From: Areca catechu
Taxonomy: Eukaryota; Streptophyta; Magnoliopsida; Arecales; Arecaceae
Reading direction: 5' to 3'
Assembly (NCBI GenBank): GCA_021397845.1
Contig: CM038038.1
Span: forward strand, 60,320,748-60,384,747
Length of the DNA: 64,000 nt
The position numbers were made by a program, and so were the translations under genes. The notes beneath the pieces are model-generated. The model searched no databases. It was not told the origin of the DNA and saw only the letters and a list, made by a program, of their open reading frames with translations. Position 1 is the stretch's first letter. Each line of letters starts with the position of its first letter. Of this stretch, positions 34,718-47,378 are shown piece by piece.

Positions 34718-36967
34718 TGTTAGATGTATGTCGTGAAAGCCATGTTGGCTTGACATATTTTAATTTTAGGGCATGAACTTTGTACATAATTTTCCTTATT
34801 AATTAAAAGGGCATTAGTTTCATTCATATTGTTGTGTCTATGAATCATCCAAGAAGTTAATGAACAATGATACATATTCTCAAGAGTTGAGAATCTGAGA
34901 TATGTGTCTTTATAGATTAACTCCTAAAGGCTCTCAATTATTGGAATATCACGAGGACGGTGATTCATCCATTAAAATCGGTGCACATATCACTTTCCTT
35001 TTTGGGTAGATGAGTCTCTAACCTACAGTATGGTGACACTAGAGTGAGAGTGTAGGTAGTTGATAGAGATCAATGGTACTGAGCGTGACCAAGTATAGAA
35101 GTTATACGGATGACTACTCACTCGTCGATAACTTTTTGATGCTGTAGTTGTGTGAATAGTTCCTTAACATAGAGCATCTTGGCTACTCACAATAAGGTTG
35201 CAGTAGTTTGACAGCACAATCACATGGTTCCTATCCATATGGGACCTTGCGATGTTCGTTGGCTGCAATAAGTTTATTGTAGGAGTAGAGTGTTCACTTG
35301 TGGGGATCTATCAGCCTTAGTAGTAAGGTATAATCCTTTGCAAGCTTAATGAGACTAAGTCCAGAAGTCTATGGCCATAGCAGGGTGATAATGAAAAGGT
35401 GTTTTCATTAGTATCATAATTGGACTTGAGTCGATTAAATTAAGAATATGACTGATGGGTTTGACGAGTATCCGTAATTAATATCATGTCTGGATTTTGA
35501 TAGAGGAACCGAATCACATGGTAACTACACCTAGGGGTTCCAATCTTATTCTGCTGGGTTGCTGCTACATACTGCTAGGTGTCACTAGTGAATTATGAGA
35601 GCCTATTAGGATCATTCTCGGATCGATGTTCCAAATTAGGGTTAAGCTGAAATTGTTTCAATCCATTGAAAGGAGTTTAGATGATGTATAATGGAGATTA
35701 TAGTATGTCTCATTACCAGACATGATAGGACATGAGGGGTCACATACATTAGGAGCTCAAGTAACCAATCGACAAATCAATTTGGACCTAATTGTAAGTG
35801 TTATAATTAATATTTGACCTAATTATAAATGTTACAATAATTGATTATGGATTAATTGTTAATTAATTTCAATTAGATTTAATTTAATTAAGTTAGACTC
35901 AATTAATTAATCCTAATTGATTTGGGTCAATGTCCTCTTCGAAATGGTTCGATCGGATTTAAAATCGGCTTCAATTTGATTGTCAAATCATTACATTTGG
36001 ACCATGAACTAGAGTCTAGTTAGACTGGGACTCTCTCTCCTTGTCTTTCCTTCCCTCCACACACCAACCTAGTGGGCCCATGCATTTGTGCGAAAAATAA
36101 TATGGGGCATGAAAGAGGAGGGCGCTAATATGGAGTTGGCGTGAATTAATTAAGAGAGGGAAGAGTCCTTCTCTTCCACTCCTCTTAAATTCTAGCCAAA
36201 TAAAATAAAATACTGGTATTTTGTTTTGATAGGATAGGAGAACTTAAATTTAAAAGGAAGAGAAAGGTGGCTGATGCATATAAGTCTCTCCTTTCACCGT
36301 GAAGAATTATTTTGGGCATCTTTCTTCTCTTGGGCGCTAATACCTGAGAGTCTCTCTCCTAGCACCATCTTTTCTTCTCCCTTCCAGAATATTTCTTCCT
36401 TGTGATCTTCAAGAGTGTTGAGAGGTCTTCTTCACAAGAGGAAGAAGATAGCAAGAGGTCCAAGATCTTGCATAGTTCGATTTGCAAGACAGAAGCTGAA
36501 AGCCGGTCTGGATTATGATCGGCACAGTTTTTAAAGTGAGCGATTTACTGAAAGAGGAGGGTGCATAGTTTTTAAAGCAGGCGTTTACTAAAAGAGGAGA
36601 GGGCTGCAAGGATCTAGCAGTCCGATGCCCTCTATGACTGGTTGTGAGAGCTTCGTGTGTATACCAGCAGAGGCCGGGCAATTGCACGACTCCGATAGAA
36701 TCCTAGCTTTTCAGTAGCGAATCTGCACACCTTTCAGAGTAATCCCGGATAGTGATCCAGGTAAGTGTTTTATGCTTAAAATAATTTTTATTTCAGATTT
36801 GCTATTTTTTTCATATGTTACAGCATGTTAGAAATTTATGATAAATAAATTAGATTTATTTATGACTTGCATGATTAGATATAAATTATTTTTATATTTG
36901 CTTCTACTGTGACAGGCTGTTGATGCCTGTTCGATTGCAATTTTCTATTCCTGGGAGAAAACAAAAA
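34718..36967 (+). repeat. copia-2 3' LTR (2250 bp)
   Basis: Preceded by the polypurine tract AAGTGGGAGAT and starting TGTTAGATGTATG. It is about 48 bp longer than the 5' LTR, partly because of a duplicated segment near 36521-36600. The last bases are ...ACAAAAA rather than ...CCAACA, with ATCTT directly after. Confidence 0.95.
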
Positions 36968-36972
36968 ATCTT

Positions 36973-37120
36973 TTCATTCATTTCTTTTGCCCAAGGAAAA
37001 AAATATATAAAAAGAAAAATAATGGATCATTTTTCTTTGGTGCATAAGCTTTGGTTGGCATAAACCACTATTATTTCATTGAAGAAATGCACCAAACATG
37101 CCAAATGAAAAAGATTTTTT
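36973..37120. other. Short spacer between copia-2 and copia-3
   Basis: AT-rich, 148 bases, no feature. Confidence 0.5.
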
Positions 37121-37310
37121 TGTTAGTGGTGAAGCTAATGAATTCAATTTTATTTATGTAGGATCATGGTATATATAGAAAAAATATATGGTCTTAAGAA
37201 GGCAGAAAAATAAAACTAGGAAAAATATTATAGGCCTTAAGAAGGCAGGAAAGTAAAAATAGGAAGAAAAAAAAGTAGATCATTTATATGAGGAATATGA
37301 AGACTTTCCA
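37121..37310 (-). repeat. copia-3 3' LTR (190 bp)
   Basis: Minus strand starts TGGAAAGTCTTCATATTCC at 37310, directly after the purine-rich TTGAGGGGGAGTAT, and ends CACCACTAACA at 37121. It pairs with 60957-61152. Confidence 0.85.
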
Positions 37311-39769
37311 ATACTCCCCCTCAAGATATGGTAAGATATCTCGGAGACCCATCTTGCTAATAAGAGATGAAAAAGAAAATTCACTTAGTCCCTTTGTTAA
37401 GATATCTGCCACTTGATTGGCTGAGCGGATAAAAGGGAAGCAAATCTATCTACTGGTAATCTTTTTCTTGATAAAGTGATGGTCAATTTCAATATGTTTA
37501 GTATGATCATGTTATACCGAATTATTCATAATTTTAATCGCCACCTTATTATCATAGTACAGTATCATAGGGGACTTACTCAGAAGGCATAGCTCTTGGA
37601 GTAATTTTTGTAACTAGAGGAGCTCACATATTTTTTGAGCTATTACTCTGTATTCAATCTCTATAGTCGATCTGGCTATAATAGACTACTTTTTACTTCT
37701 TCAAGTAACAAGATTATCGTCAATGAATGTGCAGTAGCCAATAGTGGATTGTCGATCATCTATTGAACATGCACAATCTGCATCAGTAAATGCCTCTATT
37801 TTCAGAAAGTCATGTCAAGAAAAGAGTAGTCCCCATTCAAGATACTTTTCAGGTAGCATAGTGTCTGATACACTGCCTTCACATGTTGTTCTCGTGGGTC
37901 ATGTATAAACTAATTGATGACACTGACTGCCAAGGCAATATCTAGTTTGGTATAAGAAAGATAAATCAGTCTCCCTACTAGCTGCTGATATCTTCCACGA
38001 TCAACATAAGCTCCTCCATTTACAATTAACTTATGATTATGATCCATGGGGATATAACTAGCTTACACCCTAACATCCCAGTCTTATTAAGAAGATCAAG
38101 AATATACTTTTACTGAGTCAGAAAAATATCGTGAGATGACCTAGAGACCTTAATACCCAAAAAATATCTTAGTAACCCAAAGTCTTTAACCTCAAACTCG
38201 CAAGCTAGATTTTACTTAAGCCTTGCAATCTCCCTGGAATCATCTCCTGCGATAACTATATCGTTAACATATACTATTAGAATGGTTCTCTTCCCACCAG
38301 TATGCCTGTAAAATAGAGTATGATTAGTATTACTCTATGAGTATCCCATCTTGAGCACTACTTGACTGAAGCATTCCAACCAAGCACGGGAAAATTGCTT
38401 GAGGCCATAGAGAGAGCACCTTAATCTATATACATTTCTTGCTGTAGCTCTGCTTGCAAACCCAAGAGGAATCTATGTATAAACCTCCTCCTGAAGATCT
38501 CTATGAAGAAAGGCATTCTTTACATCTAGCTAATGCAATTCCCAGTCACAATTAACAGCACATGAGATCAAAGTACGCATTGAGTTCATTTTTGCCATAG
38601 GGGCAAAGGTTTTCTCATAATTGATGCCATACGTATATGTATATCCTTTTACCACTAGGTGAGCCTTGTACCTCACAAGTTTGCCTTTGAGATTATACTT
38701 CACTATATATATCCATTTACAATCTATTGGTTGCTTCTCGCGAGGTAGAGCACTAGATCCCATGTATGGTTCTTTGTCAAAGCATTCATCTCCTCTATCA
38801 TTGCCTACCTCCAATTTAGATTTGCCATAGCCACCTTCTAATTAGTAGGAATGCTAATAGATTCCAATATAGCTACAAAAGATTTATAAGGAGAAAAAGA
38901 CTCATAGGATACATATTAGAAATATCATAGCAATAGCGAGAAGGAGGAACTATCAGGCAAGACCCTTTTGTTGATCAATAGGAATATCTAATTCAAAGAA
39001 AATAGGGGCATTACCATTATTCATAGAGGAATAGGAGGATTCAGAAGGCCTGGATGGAGCAATGCTCAGGACAGAAGCTTGAATGACTGGAGAATGCACA
39101 ATAGCCTTACTCTGCGCCCCCTAAATACTATCACCTTGTGTATTGCGAGGATCCTCCCGAGCATCTAGATTTGTAGTTTGTTGACCCCAGCCTTGACCAA
39201 GACCACGGCCCCAACCTTTTCACATAGACTGAGTGGGGTAACCATGTAATTCTCGACAGGTTGCTTTGAGATGACCAGGCTTATGATAATATTTGCATAT
39301 AGGCAGACCAAGGTAGTGGTTTAGTTATGAGAGCAGACTGAACTAGCTCAGTAGAGGCAACTACTTTGGTCTGTGATTCTTCATGCAAAATAGTAGAGAA
39401 TGCTTGACTTAGGCTTGGCATATTTTCTTGTGCCAGAAGCTATGCCTGAACCAGCTCAAATTCAAGATTTAAGCCATACATAAAATCTTAGACGCGCTCC
39501 TCTTCCAAGTACCTCTGAAATCACTATATATCTTTGGAGCTCTTCGGAATAAAGGTATGATAATGGTCAGCTTCAGCCCATAATCTTTTTAGCTTAGTGG
39601 TATAATCAATAATAGAAAGGATGCCTTTATGAAGCTATCATAACTGGCACCGTATCTCATATACCTATGCAGGATTAACTCTCGGAGAATACATCTGGGC
39701 CACTGCCTCCCAAATCTCATGTGCTGTCTCTAATAGCTGCATTCTTCTTAAGATATTCGAGACCATGGT
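37311..39769 (-). pseudogene. copia-3 gag C-terminus, zinc knuckle, reverse transcriptase and RNase H (decayed, lacks protease-integrase)
   Basis: Minus strand from 39769: MVSNILRRMQLLETAHEIWEA (gag), a damaged knuckle CKYYHKPGHLKATC at about 39298-39257 with the second cysteine changed to tyrosine, then after only a few hundred bases the linker IPTN...MIEEMNALTKNHTWDLV that normally sits between integrase and reverse transcriptase. The reverse transcriptase starts at 38814-38530 (CKWIYIVKYNLKGKLVRYKAHLVVKGYT) and continues with stops and frameshifts. Its active-site box reads YVND instead of YVDD near 38274-38260. RNase H remains run to about 37330. Protease and the integrase core are absent, so a deletion of roughly 1.5 kb is inferred. 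Confidence 0.82.
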
Positions 39770-41442
39770 TGATGGGGATATCAGGTCAACTCTAGTTTAC
39801 TATGGGTCCCTAAGTTTTGAGTCCCTTAGCCATGATTCTAATTTTGTCTTTGAGTTCAATAATCAAGTCCTGTTAGCCCTTTGAGTCTTGTAAGTAGAGC
39901 TTAAGTCAGTTGAGTCACTTGAAGTCTTGTAATTAGGGTTTTGATCAGTTAAGCCCGATTGTGTTCATTAAGTTCTGTATTTGGGCCTTGAGTTTTGTTT
40001 TCAGGCCTTGTTACACTTGAGTCTTGTATTTAGAGTCAACTTACACCATTAGGGTTTATGAGTCAAGTTTTGGGATATGTTCAGTTCAGTTGAGCTTAGT
40101 TGTTCAGTTGAACCAATTTTGAGTCCTATAAGTCCTGTAAGTTTTATGTTGAGTCTAGTCCAATTAAGTTGAAGTGAGTCCTGTAATAAGTTGAGCATTT
40201 CAACCAATCCAATTGAGTCCTGTATGTCCAGTACAAGTTATGTTACAAGTCCATGTCAAGTACCAGTTTTATACAAGAGGAGGATCACCAAAGTAGAAGC
40301 CCATGAAGTCTCTCCACATGAAGATTCCAGGCATATTCTTCTTCCAGGTGCCCCAGCCCAGAAGTTCTTCAAGTCCCAAAAGCCCATGGCACCCCAAGCT
40401 TTCACAAGTCCACTTCTAAGTTGGCGCCTAGGGTTTCCAGCCCACCATGGGACATGCATCAAAGCCCAAGCACCATTCATTGGAGCCTGCCCAAGTCCTA
40501 CTCAAGCCCATGCACCAAGCCAAGTTTTGAAAATAGGAGGCCGCCCCTTGCTGCCCAAGGTCCAAGACCAAGAGTGGATGGCATCCAAGCCCAAGTGAAG
40601 CACATTTGACCAAGTCCAAGAGAGGGAGAAGTCCAATTCTAACAAGGAGATCAAGTTTAATTTCTATTCAAATTGTATACTTCCAGTTCTAAGCAAATTT
40701 GTGATCCCTCTCACACTCAACTTTATAATTCTATCCTAACAAGGAGAGGACATGGGAACATCTATAAATACCCCACCCCTCCACCCTCTTGTAACTAATG
40801 ATCAATTATTATGAATTGTTATGAATGAATTTCTCTTGAGTTTTTTTCAAAATTTTGAGTGAATTTCTATGTGATTAAGGGTATCTGTGTGATCCCTCTG
40901 GGAATCTGTGTGATCCCTGCACCCTGCCTCCAAGCCACTAGCCTTTTTCTCCTCTTGGCCGCCTTCTTCAAACCTCTTCCCCTTCTTCTTATTTTAGTGA
41001 TCTAACCCTTTTTTTCCTTGTTTCCTAACCCATGAATGGTGATTTGCAGGTCCCTTATAGTTCACAATCCAAGGATTACATCTGACTAGCTTTCGGGTCA
41101 CCGGATTGAAAGCCATGGATCCATAAGGCCTCTGACTTGTTTTTCCAGGCCGCATCCAAGAGAGCAGAGCAAACTCTTCATAGATTGATCTCCAAATCTC
41201 TACCAGGTACACCCCCTAGACTCCTCTGATAGTGGTATTGTAGAATAGCTACTTCTAACCAGGGCTTCTTAGCCTTGGCAGTCATGTTTCTTCACTTTTA
41301 GGATTTATTTCTGCATGCATGTGCTTCAGATTTTCTATAGAATTTCCTATTTAATATCTTAGCTTGAAATTTAGGATACAAACTCTTAACTTAATTTCTA
41401 ACAACAAAAATATAACTAGCATACATAAATAGTCCAGCATCA
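39770..41442 (+). repeat. chromo-1 5' LTR (1673 bp)
   Basis: Starts TGATGGGGATATCAGG and ends GTCCAGCATCA. Near-identical in layout to 55050-56734. ORFs at 40191-40609 are chance readings in the LTR. Confidence 0.95.
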
Positions 41443-41444
41443 TT

Positions 41445-41456
41445 TGGTATCAGAGC
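41445..41456 (+). other. chromo-1 primer binding site
   Basis: TGGTATCAGAGC, exact initiator tRNA-Met complement, two bases after the LTR. Confidence 0.9.
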
Positions 41457-42812
41457 ATGTTTTAGGGCTAGTTTTTGCATTCTATAATTCCTATACATAG
41501 TCTGTTGCTTTTACTGTTTTTGTTTGTAGGTAAATTAAAAAATTCTTATTTTTATTTTTCTATACTCCTTGTAATTTATAGTATTTTCCAGAAGTTTTTC
41601 ATGATTTATTGTGGCCTATAAAATCTTCACATGCCTATTTTTTTTTCCATAGAAAACTTTTGCATCCTATCTTTGCATTAAGAGTCTGAGTTTCAGTCTA
41701 TTTTATTATCTTAGGAATTTTATTTTTCATTTAAATTTGCATTACATACTCTCTGATCAGTTCTAATAATTTTCATAATTTTTAATTATTTTTATAGAAA
41801 TAAAAAATATAAAAATGATCCACATCTTAGAAACCCTAACAAAAATCCAGAACTTCTATACACAGTCCAAAAACTCTAGGTTTTGAATCATCATCCAAAT
41901 TTTTATTTACATGAAATTAGGTAGGAATCATCTGCATTGATCATCCTTTGTCTTGAAATTTTTTTGATTTTTTTATGCACCAAAAACTAAACCAAATTCT
42001 ACTTCCAAATAAACCCTAATTTTTGTTCTATATACTTGATCATACCAAATCTAATCAACTTCCAAACCCTACCTCACCGAAGCCCAAATTTTATTTTCTA
42101 ATTTAATCAACTTAATTTTAATTTGCCACCACATAAAAATATAAATAAATATATTTTTTTTAAATTTTTTATTGTTATTAGATTGCATTAGGGCTCATTG
42201 AGTGTCATCATTTCATTAAATCAATTTTAAGGGCAATTTCTTCTCTCAAATCACAGTAGGATTTCATCACCTGCTCTGGGTCCAAAACAACCATCCATCA
42301 TAGAATCCAAGCCTTAACTAAAATCAATTAGCAACCTAATTTCTCTAGAGATCTTAGGGACACCAACAGGTCAGGTTCGAATTGTGTGGGCTAACTAGTG
42401 CACCTAATTTTCCAGCTATTACTGAAAACTGGTATCTAAGGCTAGAGATCCAGAGGCAAATACCCTAAGTAGACTGGTGGTTTTTAATTAGGACCCTGTC
42501 ACAAGCAGGGGGAGCCTCCCACCACCTCACCTCTTACCTGGCCAGTGGAAGGATTAGCTGATGAGTTAAGTGTAAGTTGAGTAGACCCATTCAATTTTGG
42601 CTATAGGTCTAGCAAACTGTAGTCCATAGTAATACTTGTGTGCTTGACTGCATCACTACCACTTGATTGCTTATTTGCATAAACCCTAGATTTGGAGTCT
42701 AACCCAACCAGTAGTCTTACCCAAACCTAGTATGACCGTGGTGCTTGACTATGAAACCTTTTTGAGAACCTTTACTGAACAGTTTACCCCTTGAGCACCC
42801 AACTGTTTGCTT
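41457..42812 (+). other. chromo-1 leader
   Basis: No ORF of note. It is followed directly at 42813 by the truncated 5' LTR of copia-4, so a deletion at or after insertion is inferred at that junction. Confidence 0.6.
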
Positions 42813-42924
42813 AATTATTGGATTGGATTTCATACTATTGCATTGTATCAAGTAATTATTTTTTAGAGATCCAATTCATCCCCCCTCTTGGATTGCTTAC
42901 TGGGAAACAAGTGGTATCAGAGCC
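42813..42924 (+). repeat. copia-4 5' LTR remnant and primer site
   Basis: ATTGGATTGGATTTCATACT through GCTTACTGGGAAACA matches the last ~97 bp of the 3' LTR. TGGTATCAGAGCC follows at 42912-42924. The rest of the 5' LTR (about 1.46 kb) is missing. Confidence 0.88.
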
Positions 42925-43136
42925 CTGTTCTCAGTGTATAGGCTTTACCATCTTGAGTAAAGATCTATGGCAGCCCTATTGGTACTAGCATAGTTGAGGA
43001 TCAAGCCTCAAATAGACCTTCATTTTTCAATTGATCAAATTATACATATTGAAAAACTAGGATGAGAATTTATATGCATTCTATTAATTATAATTTGTAA
43101 AGAGTAGTTGATAAAGATCCACATATTCCTTCGGTT

Positions 43137-44560
43137 ATGGTTAATGGTATTTCCATCCCAAAGCTTGAAGAGAATTGGGATGAAAATGATATTAAGCAAT
43201 CCGAGATCAATGCTAAGGTAATGAATCTTTTTTATTGTGTATTAGATCCTAGTGAATTCAATAGGATATCTACTTGCACTTCAGCCAAAGAAATATGGGA
43301 CACACTTGAAGTTATCCATGAAGGTACCGATCAAGTGAAAAATACTAAGGTGAACATGTTAGTGCATACTTATGAAATGTTCCGAATGGAACGTAATGAG
43401 TCAATCACTAACATGTACACTAGATTTACAAATATTGTAAATGGAATGAGAAGTCTAGAAAAAGTAATGTCTAACACTGATCTTGTGAATAAAATCCTCA
43501 GGTCACTTCCAACATCATGGGATCCAAAGGTGATCGCCATTCAAGAAGCAATGGACATTGACAAGCTACCTTTAGAGCAGCTGGTTGGATCGCTCATGAT
43601 TTATGAGTTGAATTTGAAGCAAAAGTCAATGGACATGGATAAAAAAAAAGGGGATTGCATTCAAATCAAACATACAAGAAGAATCCTCAATCGATGAGTC
43701 CGAAGAAGAAGAAGAAGATAAAGGTGAAGAAGCCCTCCTTACTAGAAAATTTAGAAGATTCATGAAGAGGAGGAAGTTCCCTTACAAGAAGAAATTTTAA
43801 TCAAATAAGGAAAAAGGAAAAGAGAAAGAAAAAGAAAAGGAAAAATAAAAGGAGAAGGAAATACCAACATGCTTTGAGTGCAAGAAGCCGGGTCACTACA
43901 AGTTCGATTGCCCTCTCCTAAAGAAGTCAAGGAAGAAGTTAAGAAAGAAAGCAAGATGGCCACTTGGAGTGATGTAAGGACTCCAGTTCTGAAGAAGAGC
44001 AGATAGAAGTTGCAAATCTTTATCTTATGGCACATCAAGAGCAAGATGAGGTAATATCTGATATCGAAATATAGTTTACTTTTGATGAGCTAAGAAATGC
44101 TTTTTATAAACTTATGCATGATTATAAATTGATTTTATCTGAAAATAAAAAGTTGAAAAAGCATGCAAATAGTTTTTTTCATGAAAACAATACTTTGTTA
44201 AATGAAGTTAGTGATTTGAAAACTAAATTAGATGTTTTAGAAAAGAAAAATAATGCTTTGACAATGGAAAATAAAGTTTTAAAAAGATCCAAAACTATTA
44301 TTTCTAATAGTGATCTTTTAAAGAAAAATAAAGATTTAGAATTAGAAAATGTAAAGTACAAAAATGAACTTGATAAAATGAAGCCATTTATTGAAAAATT
44401 TATTTATAGTTCAAAAAGACTAAACCTACTTTTAAATAGCCGAAGAGCCATTTTTAATAAAGCAGGATTAGGCTATAGACCACAAAAATAACAAAAGTAT
44501 TTTAAAAACTTTTTTGTTCCTGCATCTTCTAGCATAACATGTTTTCATGTAAAAAGCAAG
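43137..44560 (+). pseudogene. copia-4 gag
   Basis: The frame 43137-43697 is open for 186 codons and holds a UBN2-like gag domain (NDIKQSEINAKVMNLFYC, CTSAKEIWDTLEVIHEGTDQVK, RFTNIVNGMRSLEK, KILRSLPTSWDPKV). After a shift comes a lysine-rich region and the CCHC knuckle CFECKKPGHYKFDC at 43870-43911. A coiled-coil stretch follows (44114-44491; ENKKLKKHANSFFHENNTLL), then a second knuckle with one base missing (GHKSFQC, about 44540-44580). Two knuckles with a coiled coil between them fit the large gag of SIRE-type elements. Confidence 0.83.
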
Positions 44561-44741
44561 GTCATAAATCTTTTCAATGTGATTTGAGAAAAATTAATTC
44601 TTTTAAAAAAGTTCGGGTTCCAAAAAGAACCATTTTAAGTGCTAACCCTAAAAGACCCAAGTTGGCTTGGGTACCTAAAAACAAAGCTTGGTTTTATTGC
44701 AGGTGTGGCTTGCAACCAAGGAGAACAAAAGACTTTAGTAT

Positions 44742-47378
44742 CTTGATAGTGGTTGTTCAAGGCACATGACGAGAGATGTGAAGTAATTCACTTCTCTTGA
44801 AGCAATGAATAGAGGGAGTGTGACCTTCGGGAATAATTGTAAAGAAAAAATCATTGGCATTGGTAAGGTTCATATAACTACTTTTAGCTATATTAGTAAC
44901 GTTCTTTTAGTTGATGGTTTAAAGCACAATCTTTTAAGTATTAGTCAATTTTGTGATAAAGATTTTCAAGTTATTTTTAAATCATCTTATTGCATGATTC
45001 CTAGTTCGGATATTAATGGAGTATAATTTATTGAAAAAAGGCATGGTAATGTTTATTTGGTAGATTTAGATGATCTATCTTTGCCTAATGGAGAATGCCT
45101 TGTTGCAATGAATTCTACTAAAGATGAGACTAGTTGGATTTGGCATAGAAGATTAGGGCATGCTAGTATATATCTACTTTCAAAACTTTGCAAAAAGAAT
45201 TTAGTTAGAGATTTACCTGAACTTTGTTTTGAAAAAGATAGAGTTTGCCAAGCATGTTAATTTGGAAAATAAGTTAAAACCAATTTCAAATCTAAAGGCT
45301 TTGTAACTACTAGCAGGCCATTGGAACTACTTCATATGGATCTCTTTGGACCAACTAGAACATCAAGTCCAAGAGGCAAGAGATATGGATTAGTCATAGT
45401 GGATGATTTTTTGAGATTTATATGGGTTTTCTTTCTAGTACATAAAGATGAATTATTTTCTGCATTTATAAAGTTTTATCGAAAAGTTTCAAATGAAAAA
45501 AGTGTTGCAGTTGTTTGCATCTACAGTGATCATGGAACTGAATTTGAAAATCAGGATTTCGAAAACTTTTGTAATAAAAAAGATATTGAACATAACTTTT
45601 CTGCACCTAGGACACCTCAGCAGAATAGGGTAGTAGAAAGAAAAAATCACACTAAATGGCACGCACTATGCTTTGTGAAAATGATTTACCGAGATATTTT
45701 TGGGTTGAAGCTATTAATACTGCATGTTACATCTTAAATCGAGTTTTAATCCATCCTATTTTGAAGAAAACTCCTTACAAACTTTGGAATCAAAGAAAAC
45801 CAACTTTAAAGTATTTTCGAGTTTTTGACTGTAAATGTTTTATCTTAAATAATGGAAAAGATAATCTTGGAAAATTTGATGCCAAGTCTGATAAAGGTAT
45901 CTTTGTAGGATACTCCACATCAAGCAGAGCATACAGAGTTTTCAACAAAAGAATCTTGGTTGTAGAGGAGTCAGTACATGTTGTTTTTGAAGAATCTACT
46001 AACAAATCCTTTAGAAAAGAGGATACATCCGATGAATGTGCAAGTGCTGACAAGCTTCAAAAGTTGACACTGAATGATCAACCCCCTCAGTCAAGTGAAG
46101 AAGATCAAGACAAAAGTGAGAAAGGTGAAGACACTCCAAAGCTTCAAGATCTACCTAAGGAGTGGAGGTATGCTCATGGACATCCTAAGGAATTAATCCT
46201 AGGTGATCCATCTAAAGGGGTAAGAACTCGAGCCTCAATTAGAAATGAATGTAACTATATAGCTTTTGTTTCTCAAGTTGAGCCTAAATGTTTTGAAGAA
46301 GCTAAAAAAGACCCTAACTAAATTAATGCCATGCAAGATGAACTAATTCAGTTTGATAGAAATGATGTTTGGACATTAATAGAAAGATCATCTAATGTTT
46401 CTATTATTGGCACTAAATGGGTATTTAGAAATAAATTAGATGAAAATGAAATTGTTATTGGAAATAAAGCTAGACTAGTTGCCAAAGGCTACAACTAGGA
46501 GGAAGGGATTAATTTTGATGAAACTTTTGTACCTGTTGCTAGACTTGAGCAATTAGACTATTATTAGCATTTGCTTGTTTTATGAACTTTAAACTATTTC
46601 AAATGGATGTTAAGAATACTTTTCTAAATGATTTTATAACAGAAAAATTTTTTGTTAAACAACCACATGGATTTGAAAATCACGCACATCCGGATCATGT
46701 TTTTAAATTACATAAAGAACTTTATGATTTAAAGCAAGCACCTCAAGCCTGGTACGAAAGACTCAGCAAATTTCTGATTGAAAATGAATTTTCTAAAGGC
46801 CATGTTGATAAAACCTTGTTTTTGAAGAAGAAAGATAATGATTTATTAGTAGTACAAATATATGTTGATGATATCATTTTTAGTGCTACTAATGAAATTC
46901 TTTGTCAAGAGTTTGCTAAGCTAATGCAGGGTGAGTTCGAGATGAGCATGATGGGAGAACTCAATTTTTTTCTCGGACTATAGATCAAGCAAAGCTAAGT
47001 ATACAAGAGAGATTATGAAGAAGTTTGGGATGGAGACTACTAAATCAATAGGTATGCCTATGAGCCCCTCTTGTAGACTTGATAAAGATGAGCATAAAAA
47101 ATTAGTAGACCAAAAGTTATACAGAGATTGATTGGCTCCTTACTGTACTTAACTGCTAGTAGACCAGATATAATGTTCAGTGTATGCATATGTGCTAGAT
47201 ATCAGTCTGAACCTAAAGAATCACATCTGATGGCTGTTAAGCGCATTATTAGATATCTATCTGGTATAATTGATATTGGTTTATGGTATTCTAGAGATTC
47301 ATCTACTAAATTAATTGGATATTCTGATGCTAATTTTGCTGGTTATAAATTGGATAGAAAGAGTACTAGTGGTACTTG
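44742..47378 (+). pseudogene. copia-4 protease, integrase, reverse transcriptase and start of RNase H
   Basis: Protease LDSGCSRHMTRD starts at 44742. Integrase: WHRRLGHASIYLL, then ELLHMDLFGPTRTSSPRG, YSDHGTEFENQDF and TPQQNRVVERKN, so all three catalytic acidic residues are visible. Further on, FWVEAINTACYILNRV and YKLWNQRKPTLKYFRVF. Reverse transcriptase: FQMDVKNTFLNDF, LYDLKQAPQAWYERL and an intact YVDD at about 46861-46872. RNase H begins GSLLYLTASRPDIMFSV...LDRKSTSGTC and is cut at 47378 by solo LTR-A. Stops include TAA near 46318 and TAG near 46497. Long open stretches suggest moderate age. Confidence 0.92.

Larger units (their letters stand above)
27003..36967 (+). mobile_element. copia-2: structurally complete Ty1/copia element (9965 bp) with perfect TSD
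   Basis: Two LTRs (27003-29204 and 34718-36967), primer site at 29206-29218, gag-pol remains at 30743-34646, a polypurine tract before 34718, and the 5-bp duplication ATCTT at 26998-27002 and 36968-36972. By eye the first ~200 bp of the two LTRs differ at about 18-20 positions, so insertion is not recent. All coding domains carry stops or frameshifts, so it cannot move on its own. Confidence 0.95.

Noticed and set aside
40191..40619. 135-codon ORF and its partners in the chromo-1 LTR, also seen at 55469-55983
   Set aside because: Both copies lie inside paired LTRs, have no domain, and differ by frame-breaking changes.
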